Shown: piece after piece, positions 1 to 7,180 of the stretch
Layout: every line of letters begins with the position of its first letter
How positions within the stretch are numbered: position 1 is the stretch's first letter
NCBI GenBank assembly: GCA_019747655.1
Contig: JAIEQO010000921.1
Location: forward strand, 1-33,907
Length of the DNA: 33,907 nt
Origin: Gemmataceae bacterium
GTDB lineage: Bacteria; Planctomycetota; Planctomycetia; Gemmatales; Gemmataceae
Direction of reading: 5' to 3'
Program-made: the position numbers and the translations under genes
Notes under the pieces: generated by a model
The model's database searches: none
Seen by the model: the letters and a program-made list of their open reading frames with translations, nothing else
What the model was told of the DNA's origin: nothing

Positions 1-60
1 GCCGGCGAGCAGGCCGGCCGCCGCGGCGGCCGTCGTCTGGTGGAACTCGCGGCGATTCAC
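1..60 (-). CDS. 5' end of a Tat-signal (RR-motif) protein, cut by window edge
   Basis: Only the first 20 codons are present. Reading the minus strand from a GTG at 60-58 gives MNRREFHQTTAAAAAGLLAG, a basic start with an RREF twin-arginine motif followed by an Ala-rich hydrophobic stretch, so the product is probably exported by the Tat system. A GGGGAGG Shine-Dalgarno lies about 6 bases upstream of the GTG. In planctomycetes such starts are common on Gfo/Idh/MocA oxidoreductases, sugar phosphate isomerases and DUF1501 proteins, but nothing here discriminates between them. The call that this is a real gene start rests on the ribosome binding site and the RR motif; the function is unknown. Confidence 0.6.
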   Translation of the reverse strand, partial: MNRREFHQTTAAAAAGLLAG

Positions 61-132
61 GGGCGACCTCCCCGGCCGGTAGTCGCCCGACAGCCTACCC
101 GCCGGGCCGGGCGGTCGCAACGTGGTAGCGGG

Positions 133-360
133 CTACTCCGCCGGCCGGAGCGGCTTGCGGACCTTCTTCGTCGTGTACCCGCCGTAATTCTTCTTCAGGC
201 TGCCGGCCTTCCCGGTCTGCTCCGGGACGACGTACACGTCGAACTCGCCGCCCATTGCCCGGCTGCACCCAACGCACACCCGGGTGTTCGGCAGGGCCTC
301 GACCCGCTCCGCCGGGACCACCCCGCCGCACCGCTCACACGTCCGCGGGACGATCGTCAT
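133..360 (-). CDS. Small DksA/TraR-type C4 zinc-finger protein
   Basis: A 75-residue protein from the ATG at 360 (a GTG at 366 is in frame but sits only 2 bases from the GGAGG, so the ATG is preferred). Four cysteines at residues 8, 11, 29 and 32 form CxxC-x17-CxxC, and the segment after the second cysteine (GGVVPAERVEALPNTRVC) closely resembles the C-terminal zinc finger of DksA/TraR proteins. The long coiled-coil arm that lets true DksA reach into the RNA polymerase secondary channel is absent, so a DksA-like role in transcription is not implied; it may be a stand-alone zinc ribbon. The C-terminal half is basic (KKNYGGYTTKKVRK). Its Shine-Dalgarno falls inside a hairpin (368-393). It lies downstream of the peroxiredoxin gene on the same strand. 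Confidence 0.75.
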   Translation of the reverse strand: MTIVPRTCERCGGVVPAERVEALPNTRVCVGCSRAMGGEFDVYVVPEQTGKAGSLKKNYGGYTTKKVRKPLRPAE

Positions 361-367
361 GGCCACA

Positions 368-393
368 CCCTCCGGGGTTCGTGATCCGGAGGG
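368..393 (-). promoter_or_regulatory. Hairpin covering the ribosome binding site of the zinc-finger gene
   Basis: CCCTCCGG (368-375) and CCGGAGGG (386-393) are perfect 8-base complements around a 10-base loop. On the minus strand the 3' arm contains the GGAGG ribosome binding site for the gene starting at 360. The structure could limit translation of that gene, or act as a weak terminator for the upstream peroxiredoxin gene; there is no U-run. The pairing is seen directly; function is inference. Confidence 0.4.
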
Positions 394-424
394 ACAGATG
401 GAGAGGGGGTGAGGTTCGGGGCGG

Positions 425-985
425 TCAGCCGGGATTTTCCCGGAGCCAGGCGAGGACCTCGGCCGCGTGCCGGTCCGGCGGGAAGATCGGGTAGAACACC
501 TTCACCACCCGACCGCCGCGGATGACGAGGGTGAGCCGCTTGATCCGCTCCCGCCCGCCGGCCGGGAAGGTCGGGAGCCGGAGGGCGGCGGTCAGCCGAA
601 GGTCGGCATCGCTGAGCAAGGGGAACGGCAGGTGGAGCCGGGCGGCCGCCTCGGCCTGCTCGTCAGCCGGCTGGGTGCTGACCCCGACGACCGCCGTCCC
701 GGCCGCCGCGAACTCGGCGGCCAGGTCCCGGAAGCCGCACGCCTGGGGGGTGCAGCCGCGGGCCCCGGGGACCGCGTCCCACCCGTCCGGGAGCGGCACG
801 CCGGGCCGGCCGGTCATCGGGTAGAAGAACGCCACGACCGTCCCGGGGGCGGCCGACAGGTCGAACTCCCGGCCGGCGGTGGGCGGCAGCGGTACCCCCG
901 GGACCGCGACGCCCGGCAGGTGGTCGCAGGCCCCGTCGTCGGTCGGGACCGGTAGACCGGCCGGGAGCGGGAACGGGTCCGTCAT
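425..985 (-). CDS. Peroxiredoxin (PrxQ/BCP-like, AhpC/TSA family)
   Basis: A 186-residue thioredoxin-fold protein expected to reduce peroxides in the cytoplasm; there is no signal peptide. The line VVAFFYPMTG (residues 50-59) followed by ARGCTPQACGFRD matches the PrxQ/BCP active site, in which the first cysteine (C78) is peroxidatic and the one five residues later (C83) is resolving. Between the FYP motif and the GCT motif there is a roughly 20-residue insertion (PGVPLPDGWDAVPG) that characterises a subgroup of these proteins, so it is not a canonical bcp. VVGVSTQ and FPLLSDADLRL are further family landmarks. The ATG at 985 follows a GAGGG site and lies 6 bases past the thrS stop, so the two genes are almost certainly cotranscribed. 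C20 near the N-terminus is not conserved in the family as far as I recall. Confidence 0.88.
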   Translation of the reverse strand: MTDPFPLPAGLPVPTDDGACDHLPGVAVPGVPLPPTAGREFDLSAAPGTVVAFFYPMTGRPGVPLPDGWDAVPGARGCTPQACGFRDLAAEFAAAGTAVVGVSTQPADEQAEAAARLHLPFPLLSDADLRLTAALRLPTFPAGGRERIKRLTLVIRGGRVVKVFYPIFPPDRHAAEVLAWLRENPG

Positions 986-991
986 TCGCCC

Positions 992-2848
992 TCACCCCGT
1001 CAGGCTGTGCGTCCGCGACTTCACCACCTTCTCCAGCAGCTCGACGAACGCGGCCGTCGGCATCACCTGCTGGGCGTCCTGGCCGCGGAACCGGACGCTG
1101 ACCGCCCCCGTCTCGGCCTCCTTATCGCCGACCACCAGGACGTAGGGGACCTTCTGCGAGGCGAACTCCCGGACCTTGTTGTTCATCCGCTTGTCGCCCA
1201 GGTCGGCCTCGGCCCGGAAGTCCTTCGCCGCGAACTGCCCGGCCACCTGCCTGGCGTAGTCGAAGTGCCGGTCGGCGATCGGCACCACCCCGACCTGGAC
1301 CGGGGCCAGCCACGGCGGGAACGCCCCGGCGTACAGCTCGATCAGGTAGGCCATCATCCGCTCCATCGTGCTGATGACACCCCGGTGGATCATCACCGGC
1401 CGCTTCGGGGTGTCGTCCGAGTCCTTGTACTCCAGCTTGAACTGCTCCGGCAGGTGCTGGTCGGCTTGGATGGTGCTCAGCGTTTCTTCTCGACCCATCA
1501 CGTCCCGCACCTGGACATCGATCTTCGGGCCGTAGAACGCCGCCTCCCCGTCGGCCTCGAAGAACGGCAAGCCGGACTCCTGGAGCACCTCCCGCAGCAT
1601 CCGGATGCTGCTCTCCCACATGGCGGGGTTGGCGACGTACTTCTCCGTGTCGGCCGGGTCGTGCTTCGAGAGCCGGAACCGGTATTCGGTAATGCCCAGG
1701 TCGGCGTAGGCCTTCCTCATCAGGTCGAGCACGCCGGCGATCTCGGCCTTCACCTGGTCCGGCCGGACGAACAGGTGGGCGTCGTTGAGCGTCATGCACC
1801 GCACCCGGGAGAGCCCGCCGACGACGCCGGACCGCTCGTACCGGTACATGGTGCCGAGTTCGGCGATCCGCAAGGGCAGGTCGCGGTAGCTCCGCGGCTT
1901 GATCTGGTACACCTGGATGTGGTGCGGGCAGCACATCGGCCGCAGGCACAGCTCGTCCCACTCCTGGCCGCCCTCGCCCAGGTCCATCGGGGGGAACATG
2001 CCGTCCTTGTAGTGGTCCCAGTGGCCGCTGATGCGGTACAGCTCCTTCTTGGCCACGTCCGGGGTGTAGACGTGGAGGTAGCCGGCGGCCCGCTCGTGGT
2101 CGGTGATGAACGCTTCGAGGAGCCGGCGGACGGTCGCCCCCTTCGGCAGGAGCATCGGGAACCCGGCCCCGAAGACCGGCTCGTTGGCGAACAGCTCCAG
2201 CTCCCGGCCGAGCTTGCGGTGGTCCCGGCGGGCGGCCTCCTCGACCCGCTCCAGGTGGGCCTTCAGGTCGGCCTCACTTGCCCAGCCGGTGGCATGGAAC
2301 CGCTTGAGCACCTTGTTCTTCTCGTCCCCCCGCCAGTACGACCCGGTCACCTGCGTGACCTTGAACCCCTTCGGGTCGAGGTCCCGGGTGGTCTCGACGT
2401 GCGGCCCGCGGCAGAGGTCGACGAACGTGTCCTGCTGGTAGACGGTCAGGGTCGGCGGGCCGGCTTGGGCGGCGTTGCCGTACTCGTCCCGGCCCTTGTC
2501 CAGCCCGTCGATCAGCTCCAGCTTGTACGGGTTGCCCTTGAACAGCTCCCGCCCCTCGGCGGCGGTGATCTCGCGGACCTTGAACGGGTGCTTGCCCTTG
2601 ATGATCTCCCGCATCCGGTTGCCGATCCAGTTCAGGTCGGCGTCGGAGGGCGTGGCGTCGAGGTCGAAGTCGTAGTAGAACCCGTGCTCGACCGGCGGGC
2701 CGATGGTCGGCTTGGCCTCCGGGAACCGCTCGGTCACAGCCTGGGCGAGGACGTGGGCGAGCGAGTGCCGGACCTTGTACAGGGCCGGGTCGTAGTCCTT
2801 CGGGACGTAGGTTTCGCCGAGGGCCTTGAGTTCGGCTTCGGTCGCCAT
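992..2848 (-). CDS. thrS: Threonyl-tRNA synthetase (class II), without N-terminal TGS domain
   Basis: A 618-residue enzyme that charges tRNA-Thr in the cytoplasm. The editing domain comes first, with HSLAH (H28, H32) and the CRGPH motif for removing mis-attached serine. The class II catalytic core follows: RPMCCPHH (zinc cysteine), motif 2 around MYRYERSGVVGGLSRVR, NDAHLF (zinc histidine) and motif 3 VMIHRGVISTMER (zinc histidine). The C-terminal anticodon-binding domain starts near WLAPVQVGVVPI and includes YVLVVGDKE. The E. coli enzyme has a TGS domain of about 60 residues before the editing domain; here the protein starts about 27 residues before HSLAH, so TGS is missing. The catalytic motif reads MCCPHH instead of the usual MNCPGH. 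The ATG at 2848 has a clear AGGAG site. Confidence 0.96.
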   Translation of the reverse strand: MATEAELKALGETYVPKDYDPALYKVRHSLAHVLAQAVTERFPEAKPTIGPPVEHGFYYDFDLDATPSDADLNWIGNRMREIIKGKHPFKVREITAAEGRELFKGNPYKLELIDGLDKGRDEYGNAAQAGPPTLTVYQQDTFVDLCRGPHVETTRDLDPKGFKVTQVTGSYWRGDEKNKVLKRFHATGWASEADLKAHLERVEEAARRDHRKLGRELELFANEPVFGAGFPMLLPKGATVRRLLEAFITDHERAAGYLHVYTPDVAKKELYRISGHWDHYKDGMFPPMDLGEGGQEWDELCLRPMCCPHHIQVYQIKPRSYRDLPLRIAELGTMYRYERSGVVGGLSRVRCMTLNDAHLFVRPDQVKAEIAGVLDLMRKAYADLGITEYRFRLSKHDPADTEKYVANPAMWESSIRMLREVLQESGLPFFEADGEAAFYGPKIDVQVRDVMGREETLSTIQADQHLPEQFKLEYKDSDDTPKRPVMIHRGVISTMERMMAYLIELYAGAFPPWLAPVQVGVVPIADRHFDYARQVAGQFAAKDFRAEADLGDKRMNNKVREFASQKVPYVLVVGDKEAETGAVSVRFRGQDAQQVMPTAAFVELLEKVVKSRTHSLTG

Positions 2849-2921
2849 GTCGCACTCCTGTCGGCCCGCGTGGCACCCGGGCGTACAGCCGGAACCTCCC
2901 GCGGGGGCATCGTGAAATCGT

Positions 2922-3031
2922 ACCCAGGGCTCCCGCCCTGGGCTACATTCGGTCGCCGCTCCGCGGCTCCGGAGTCTTGAGCCCCCGGAGGGGGGCGACC
3001 GCCTGTAGCCCAGTGCGGGAGCCCTGGGTTA
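2922..3031. repeat. Composite palindromic (MITE-like) element, copy 1
   Basis: Left arm 2922-2947 and right arm 3004-3030 are inverted copies differing at about one position; each arm is itself a small palindrome (CCAGGGCTCCCGCCCTGG type). Inside are shorter inverted segments (CGGTCGCC near 2951 and GGCGACCG near 2995) and the string CGCCGCTCCGCGG, which recurs in copy 2 at 7066-7180. The right end (GGGTTA, i.e. TAACCC on the minus strand) contains the pdxA stop codon. There is no coding capacity. It looks like a dispersed non-autonomous or REP-like element. It could fold into a long hairpin and end pdxA transcription before thrS. Confidence 0.7.
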
Positions 3032-3976
3032 GGATGCGAGCCGTGCCGCCAGCTTGACCGCCTGGACCAGGCTGGACACGTCGGCGACGCCCCGCCAGGC
3101 GATGTCGAACGCCGTCCCGTGGTCGACCGAGGTGCGGACGATCGGCAGCCCGAGGGTGACGTTCACCGCGTCCTCGAAGACCAGGGCCTTGAGCGGGATC
3201 AGCCCCTGGTCGTGGTACATGCAGACGTAGGCGTCGCAAGCCCGGCGGTACTTCGGCAGGAACGCCGTGTCCGGCGGCAGCGGGCCGGCCACGTCGATCC
3301 CCTTCCCCCGGGCCGCCTCGATCGCGGGTAGGATGATGCGCTCCTCCTCCCGGTTGCCGAACAGCCCGTGCTCGCCGGCGTGTGGGTTCAGCCCGCAGAC
3401 CAGGAGTTTCGGCGGGCGGCCCCGCAACCGCTCCATCGCCGCGGCGGTCAGCTCGATCGTATCGAGGATGCGCGGGACGGTGAGTAGGTTCGGCACCTCC
3501 CGGTAGCCGATATGAACCGTGACGAGGCTACAGGTGATCTCGTCGGCCGTGAGCATCATGCACGACCGCTCGGCGTTCAGCATGTTCGCAAGGACTTCGG
3601 TATGGCCAGGCTCTGAAATACCGGCCGCGCGCAGCGCCTCCTTGTTCAGGGGGGCCGTCGTGATCGCGTCCACGGCCCCGGCACAGGCATCGGCGATGGC
3701 GGTGATGAAGTAGATGTGCGCCGCACGGCCACAGGCCGCCGTCACCCGGCCCGGCGTGAAGGCGCCGGCAGTGATGGCCCCGAGATCGTTGATGTCGGCC
3801 GGGTCGGGCTGGGGCCAGCCGAGTTGCTTCGCAACTCGTTCAAGAACGCCGAGGTCGCCGTAAGCGACGGGAGAGCAGAACGCCCGGACGGCCGGGTCGG
3901 CGAGGAGTCGGAGGCACAGCTCGGGCCCGACCCCGGCCGGGTCGCCCATCGTGACGGCGATGCGGGGGAGCGTCAT
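3029..3976 (-). CDS. pdxA: 4-hydroxythreonine-4-phosphate dehydrogenase (PdxA family)
   Basis: A 315-residue cytoplasmic enzyme of the PdxA family, which oxidises 4-phosphohydroxy-L-threonine in DXP-dependent vitamin B6 synthesis. Landmarks: [13 protein letters not shown] at the N-terminus, [25 protein letters not shown] (H155), NPHAGEHG (H199) and [11 protein letters not shown] (H255); the three histidines match the divalent metal ligands of the E. coli enzyme. Length fits the family (about 320-330). The related PdxA2 (D-threonate/erythronate phosphate dehydrogenase) is usually next to a DUF1537 kinase; none is here, so pdxA is preferred. The start is the ATG at 3976, 23 bases after the WD40 gene stop, with only a poor Shine-Dalgarno, which suggests reading from the upstream transcript. 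The stop TAA lies in the palindromic repeat. Confidence 0.93.
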   Translation of the reverse strand: MTLPRIAVTMGDPAGVGPELCLRLLADPAVRAFCSPVAYGDLGVLERVAKQLGWPQPDPADINDLGAITAGAFTPGRVTAACGRAAHIYFITAIADACAGAVDAITTAPLNKEALRAAGISEPGHTEVLANMLNAERSCMMLTADEITCSLVTVHIGYREVPNLLTVPRILDTIELTAAAMERLRGRPPKLLVCGLNPHAGEHGLFGNREEERIILPAIEAARGKGIDVAGPLPPDTAFLPKYRRACDAYVCMYHDQGLIPLKALVFEDAVNVTLGLPIVRTSVDHGTAFDIAWRGVADVSSLVQAVKLAARLAS

Positions 3977-3999
3977 GCCGGTATGGTACGACGCGGCGG

Positions 4000-5001
4000 T
4001 CAGCCGAGGGTGTGGGTGGTGATGCGGTTGTGGCCGACGCAGACGAGCGACTTGGCGTCGGCCGACAGGGCGAAGTCGTGGACGTGCATCGGCACCTTCT
4101 CCTGCCGCAGCACCTTCTTGGCGGCCGCGTCGAAGAACAGGAGGAAGCCCTCGTTGGCCCCGCCGGCCCCGAGCAGCCAGGACCCGTCCGGGGCGAACGC
4201 GAGCCGGTTGACGAGGCCGTTGAACTTGTCGCTCTGGAACTCCGCGACCCGCTTCCCGGCGGACCAGTCGAACACCTCGACCCGGGCCTTCCCCTCCAGG
4301 TGGTCGATGTTGCCGATCTTGCCGGTCCCGCCGGCGGCCAGCAGCTTCCCGTCCGGCGAGAAGGCGACCGACCGTACCCCGCCGATCGAGTGCAGACGCT
4401 GGACCGGGTCCCAGGTGTACATCACCGGGGCCTCGACGGCGGCCACCTCCTTGCCCGACTCGACCTCCCAGACGGCGACGTGGCCGACCTTGTCGGCGGT
4501 GGCCAGGCGCTTGCCGTCGGCCGAGAACGCGGCCGCGTAGAGCATCGACGGGAAGTCGTGGGGCGTCTGCTCCTTGTGGCCGCGGAGGTCGCGGACGAGC
4601 TTGCCGGACGCGGCGTCCCACAGCTTGCAGGCCATGTCGTCGGCGACGCTGGCTACCAGCTTCCCGTCCGGCGACGCGACCACCTTGCGAATCCACTTGC
4701 CATGCGCATCGACCCTGCGCATCTCCTTCCCGGCCTCGGCGTCCCACCAGACGAGCTTGCGGTCGTACCCGCCGGAAACGAGGTGCTTGCCGGCGAGGGC
4801 CACGCCGGTGACGTAGCTGCCGTGGGCGTACAGCTCCTTCGGCTCGACCTTGTCCGCGGCGAGGTCGGCCCCGTAGACCTTGAAGTCCTGCGAGGCGAGG
4901 TAGACCCGCTGGGAGCCGGGCGCGGCCGCGACGGCGAACACGGCCGCCGGCCGGTCGAGGCTCTTGACCTGCTTGAGCGTGTCCGGGTTGGGTGCGGTCA
5001 T
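4000..5001 (-). CDS. WD40-repeat protein, cytoplasmic
   Basis: A 333-residue protein made almost wholly of WD40-type blades: examples are [19 protein letters not shown]...[28 protein letters not shown]...[26 protein letters not shown]...[27 protein letters not shown] and [18 protein letters not shown]. About seven blades would close a single beta-propeller. No signal peptide or membrane segment is visible, so it is expected to be a cytoplasmic scaffold. The ATG overlaps the stop of the upstream aspartic-protease gene as ATGA (4998-5001), indicating translational coupling; pdxA follows after 23 bases. The open frame extends further upstream but that part is the shadow of the protease gene. The partner or ligand is unknown. 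Confidence 0.88.
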   Translation of the reverse strand: MTAPNPDTLKQVKSLDRPAAVFAVAAAPGSQRVYLASQDFKVYGADLAADKVEPKELYAHGSYVTGVALAGKHLVSGGYDRKLVWWDAEAGKEMRRVDAHGKWIRKVVASPDGKLVASVADDMACKLWDAASGKLVRDLRGHKEQTPHDFPSMLYAAAFSADGKRLATADKVGHVAVWEVESGKEVAAVEAPVMYTWDPVQRLHSIGGVRSVAFSPDGKLLAAGGTGKIGNIDHLEGKARVEVFDWSAGKRVAEFQSDKFNGLVNRLAFAPDGSWLLGAGGANEGFLLFFDAAAKKVLRQEKVPMHVHDFALSADAKSLVCVGHNRITTHTLG

Positions 5002-5411
5002 GACGTGCCCGTGGGGGTCAAAGTCCGGAGCCAGAACGAGTCGTTGTTGCCGCCGTACTCGCCGAGCCGGAGGACCGGCAGCCCGACCAGCCCGACGAAG
5101 TTGAGGGACGACCGGCCGACGGTCCGGGCGGTCTCGTCGTTCCCGTAACCGAGGACGAACTCGACCAAGTCCAGTTCGGGGGTGTAAAGCCGCACCCACC
5201 CGGCCCGGTGGGGGCCGAACCGGCCGGTCCGGTCCCGGGCCGGCACCCAGTCGTGGACGAGTTGGGCGAACAGGTCTTCGCCAAGGATCACGGCCGCTGG
5301 GCTGCCGGTGTCGGCCACCAGTTCCATGTGACGGACCGAGCCGCCGGGCAACATGAAGCCGAGGCCGAGCCACGGCCGCCCGGCCCGGTACAGGTTGCGC
5401 TGCTCGGGCAT
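4998..5411 (-). CDS. Retropepsin-like (clan AA) aspartic protease, putative
   Basis: A 137-residue soluble protein. It carries one DTG active-site motif in [15 protein letters not shown] and, near the C-terminus, a hydrophobic-Gly segment [12 protein letters not shown] that resembles the second retropepsin signature before the final strand (FWLRTL). One DTG per chain means it would act as a homodimer, as retropepsins do. No signal peptide is visible. It lies 18 bases after the DUF5678-like gene and overlaps the WD40 gene by 4 bases. From memory, small proteases of this kind and DUF5678 proteins occur side by side in several bacterial phyla, which supports the pairing; this was not checked. 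Substrate unknown. The family call rests on two short motifs. Confidence 0.6.
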   Translation of the reverse strand: MPEQRNLYRAGRPWLGLGFMLPGGSVRHMELVADTGSPAAVILGEDLFAQLVHDWVPARDRTGRFGPHRAGWVRLYTPELDLVEFVLGYGNDETARTVGRSSLNFVGLVGLPVLRLGEYGGNNDSFWLRTLTPTGTS

Positions 5412-5429
5412 GGGGGCGATTCCGGCCGG

Positions 5430-5708
5430 TTAAAGGATGTCGAGGGGCTCCGGGTCGCCCTCGCCGGCGGTCACGACGAGGGCGTGTGGGTCGGTCCGGC
5501 CGATCTCGTTGAGCCGAGCGTTGAGCGCGGGATAGGTGTCGGCGTCGGCGACGATCCGGCCGCCGTCGATCGCCACCTGGCGGCCCGGCGGGTAGGTCGC
5601 GTCGATCTCGGCCCGCAGCCGCAGGTAGGCGGCGAAGTTGACCTCGTAAGCCGCGTCCGCGGCGGCGCGGCGGGCCCGGGCGTCATCGGTGTCGTCGGTG
5701 ATGACCAT
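5430..5708 (-). CDS. Small DUF5678-like protein
   Basis: A 92-residue protein from the ATG at 5708, which has GGGAG 6 bases upstream (a further upstream GTG start lacks this). The N-terminal half is a charged helix (RARRAAADAAYEVNFAAYLRLRAEI); the C-terminal half, PPGRQVAIDGGRIVADADTYPALNARL...LVVTAGEGDPEPLDIL, follows the pattern of DUF5678 ('vaf..g.vva.g.d..el...a...G.....v..vp'). The role is unknown. It is the first gene of a compact run with an aspartic-protease-like gene, a WD40 gene and pdxA, so it may be a partner, substrate or inhibitor of the protease. Assignment to DUF5678 is by eye. Confidence 0.6.
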   Translation of the reverse strand: MVITDDTDDARARRAAADAAYEVNFAAYLRLRAEIDATYPPGRQVAIDGGRIVADADTYPALNARLNEIGRTDPHALVVTAGEGDPEPLDIL

Positions 5709-5753
5709 TTGGGGCTCCCGTGATGGTGCCACCCCTATCGTACCAGACCCGGC

Positions 5754-7049
5754 TCAGCTCAGCACCGCCGCCACCGGCTCGGCCCCGGGGTCGACCAGCG
5801 GGACCGGCCGGCTGCCGACGTAGTAGTTCTTGTGCGGGTTGATGCCGAGGGCGGCGTAGATCGTGGCGAACAGGTTGGCCGCGTTCACCTCCTCGTGCGT
5901 CACCGTATTCCCCTTCGCGTCCGTCTTGCCGTAGACGGCCCCGCCTTTCGCCCCGCACCCGGTCATGGTCATGCTCCAGGCGCTGGCGAAGTGGTCCCGG
6001 CCGAGGCTGGCGTTGATCGCCGGCGTCCGCCCGAACTCCGCGAGGGTGAGCACCAGCACGTCGTCCCGCAGGCCCCGGTCGCCGAGGTCGTCGATCAGGG
6101 CGGCCATCACCCGGTCCAGATCCGGGACCATCTCCTGGTGGGTCTCGAAGTTCTGGCCGTGGCTGTCCCACCACGCCCGGGCCACCCGGACGAACGGGAC
6201 CCCGGCCTCGACCAGCCGCCGGGCCTGGAGGCACTGCCGGCCGAACTGCGTCGGGCCGTACCGGTCCCGGACCTTCTGCGGCTCTTTAGAAATGTCGAAC
6301 AAGCTATCGCTCGCCATGAGGCCCCGGACGCGGCCGTAGGCCTCCCCCTGGCTGGCCAGGGCGTCCGACGACCGGCCGCGGGCGAAGTCCTTGCCCAGCA
6401 GGTCGCGGAGGTCGGCCCGGGCGAGGTGGTCGTCATCAGACAGCCCGGCCGGCCGGCGGATGTTCTCGGGCGTCGGGCTGGTGGTCAGCTCCATCGGGGC
6501 GTACCGGGCCCCGAGGAACCCGGCGTCCCCGGGGGCCATGCCCCGGCCCTCGGTCTGGGTGTAGAAGGTGACGTAGTCCGGGACCGGGCTGTCCGCCCGG
6601 CCCATCTCCCGGGCGACGACGGCCCCGAGGTCGGGGTAGCGGAGGCCGGCCTCGTCCCGCCGGCCCCGCATCATGATCTTGGCCGCGGCGCCGTGGTCGC
6701 CGTTCTTCGTGTTCAGCCCGCGGATCACGCAGGTGGTCTTCATCCGCTTGGCCATCTCCGGCATCAGCTCGGAGATGTGCAGCCCGGGCACGTCGGTCGG
6801 GATGGCCGCGAACGGCCCGCCGGTGCTGGCCCCCGGCTTCGGGTCCCAGGTTTCGAGCTGACTGGCCCCGCCGGCCAGCCAGAGCAGGATGACCCGCTTC
6901 TGGCCCTTCTTCAGTTCCCCCGCGAGGGCCGGGGAGCCGAGGATGTCGAGGCCGGTCATGTCGGCGGCGACGGCCGCCCCCGCGGCGGCCGCCCCGAGGA
7001 ACGCCCGCCGGCTGACCGCGTGGTCGGCCGCGCCGCAGAACGTGGACAT
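5754..7049 (-). CDS. DUF1501 family protein (Tat-exported, sulfatase-like fold)
   Basis: A 431-residue protein of the DUF1501 family, abundant in planctomycetes and almost always next to DUF1549/DUF1553 genes, as here. The N-terminus VSRRAFLGAAAAGAAVAA (R14, R15) is a Tat signal. Family landmarks include RVILLWLAGGASQLETWDPKPG, VIRGLNTKNGDHG, PYVTFY-like PDYVTFYTQ, ARAWWDSHGQNFETHQEMVPDLD, VLVLTLAEFGRTPAIN and GRDHFASAWSMTMTGCGAKGG, which fit the alkaline-phosphatase/sulfatase-like fold. The biochemical role is not established. The start is the second ATG (7049): GGGAG abuts the first (7055) but is 7 bases from this one. It probably shares a transcript with the DUF1549/1553 gene; the 128-base gap is mostly the palindromic repeat. 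Confidence 0.93.
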   Translation of the reverse strand: MSTFCGAADHAVSRRAFLGAAAAGAAVAADMTGLDILGSPALAGELKKGQKRVILLWLAGGASQLETWDPKPGASTGGPFAAIPTDVPGLHISELMPEMAKRMKTTCVIRGLNTKNGDHGAAAKIMMRGRRDEAGLRYPDLGAVVAREMGRADSPVPDYVTFYTQTEGRGMAPGDAGFLGARYAPMELTTSPTPENIRRPAGLSDDDHLARADLRDLLGKDFARGRSSDALASQGEAYGRVRGLMASDSLFDISKEPQKVRDRYGPTQFGRQCLQARRLVEAGVPFVRVARAWWDSHGQNFETHQEMVPDLDRVMAALIDDLGDRGLRDDVLVLTLAEFGRTPAINASLGRDHFASAWSMTMTGCGAKGGAVYGKTDAKGNTVTHEEVNAANLFATIYAALGINPHKNYYVGSRPVPLVDPGAEPVAAVLS

Positions 7050-7065
7050 GGTCATCTCCCTTGTG

Positions 7066-7180
7066 ACCCGGGGTTTCCACCCCGGGCTACGGACGGCGGC
7101 CGCTCCGCGGCGATGATTCGATCCGGCTCTTCGCCCCGTAGGGGCGTCCGGTCGCAACCCGGGGCGGGAGCCCCGGGTTA
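7066..7180. repeat. Composite palindromic (MITE-like) element, copy 2
   Basis: Arms at 7066-7090 (ACCCGGGG...CCCCGGG) and about 7152-7180 (AACCCGGGG...CCCCGGGTT) are inverted copies, each itself palindromic, with shorter inverted segments (GGACGG/CCGTCC type) and CGGCCGCTCCGCGG inside. Layout and several strings match copy 1 at 2922-3031. Its right end again supplies a stop codon (TAA, 7178-7180 read on the minus strand), this time for the DUF1549/DUF1553 gene. It fills most of the gap between the two planctomycete-specific genes. Confidence 0.7.

Noticed and set aside
1007-2980. A 657-codon plus-strand frame opposite thrS
   Set aside because: The minus strand encodes complete ThrRS motifs; the plus frame is low-complexity Leu/Val/Arg/Pro shadow with no ribosome binding site.
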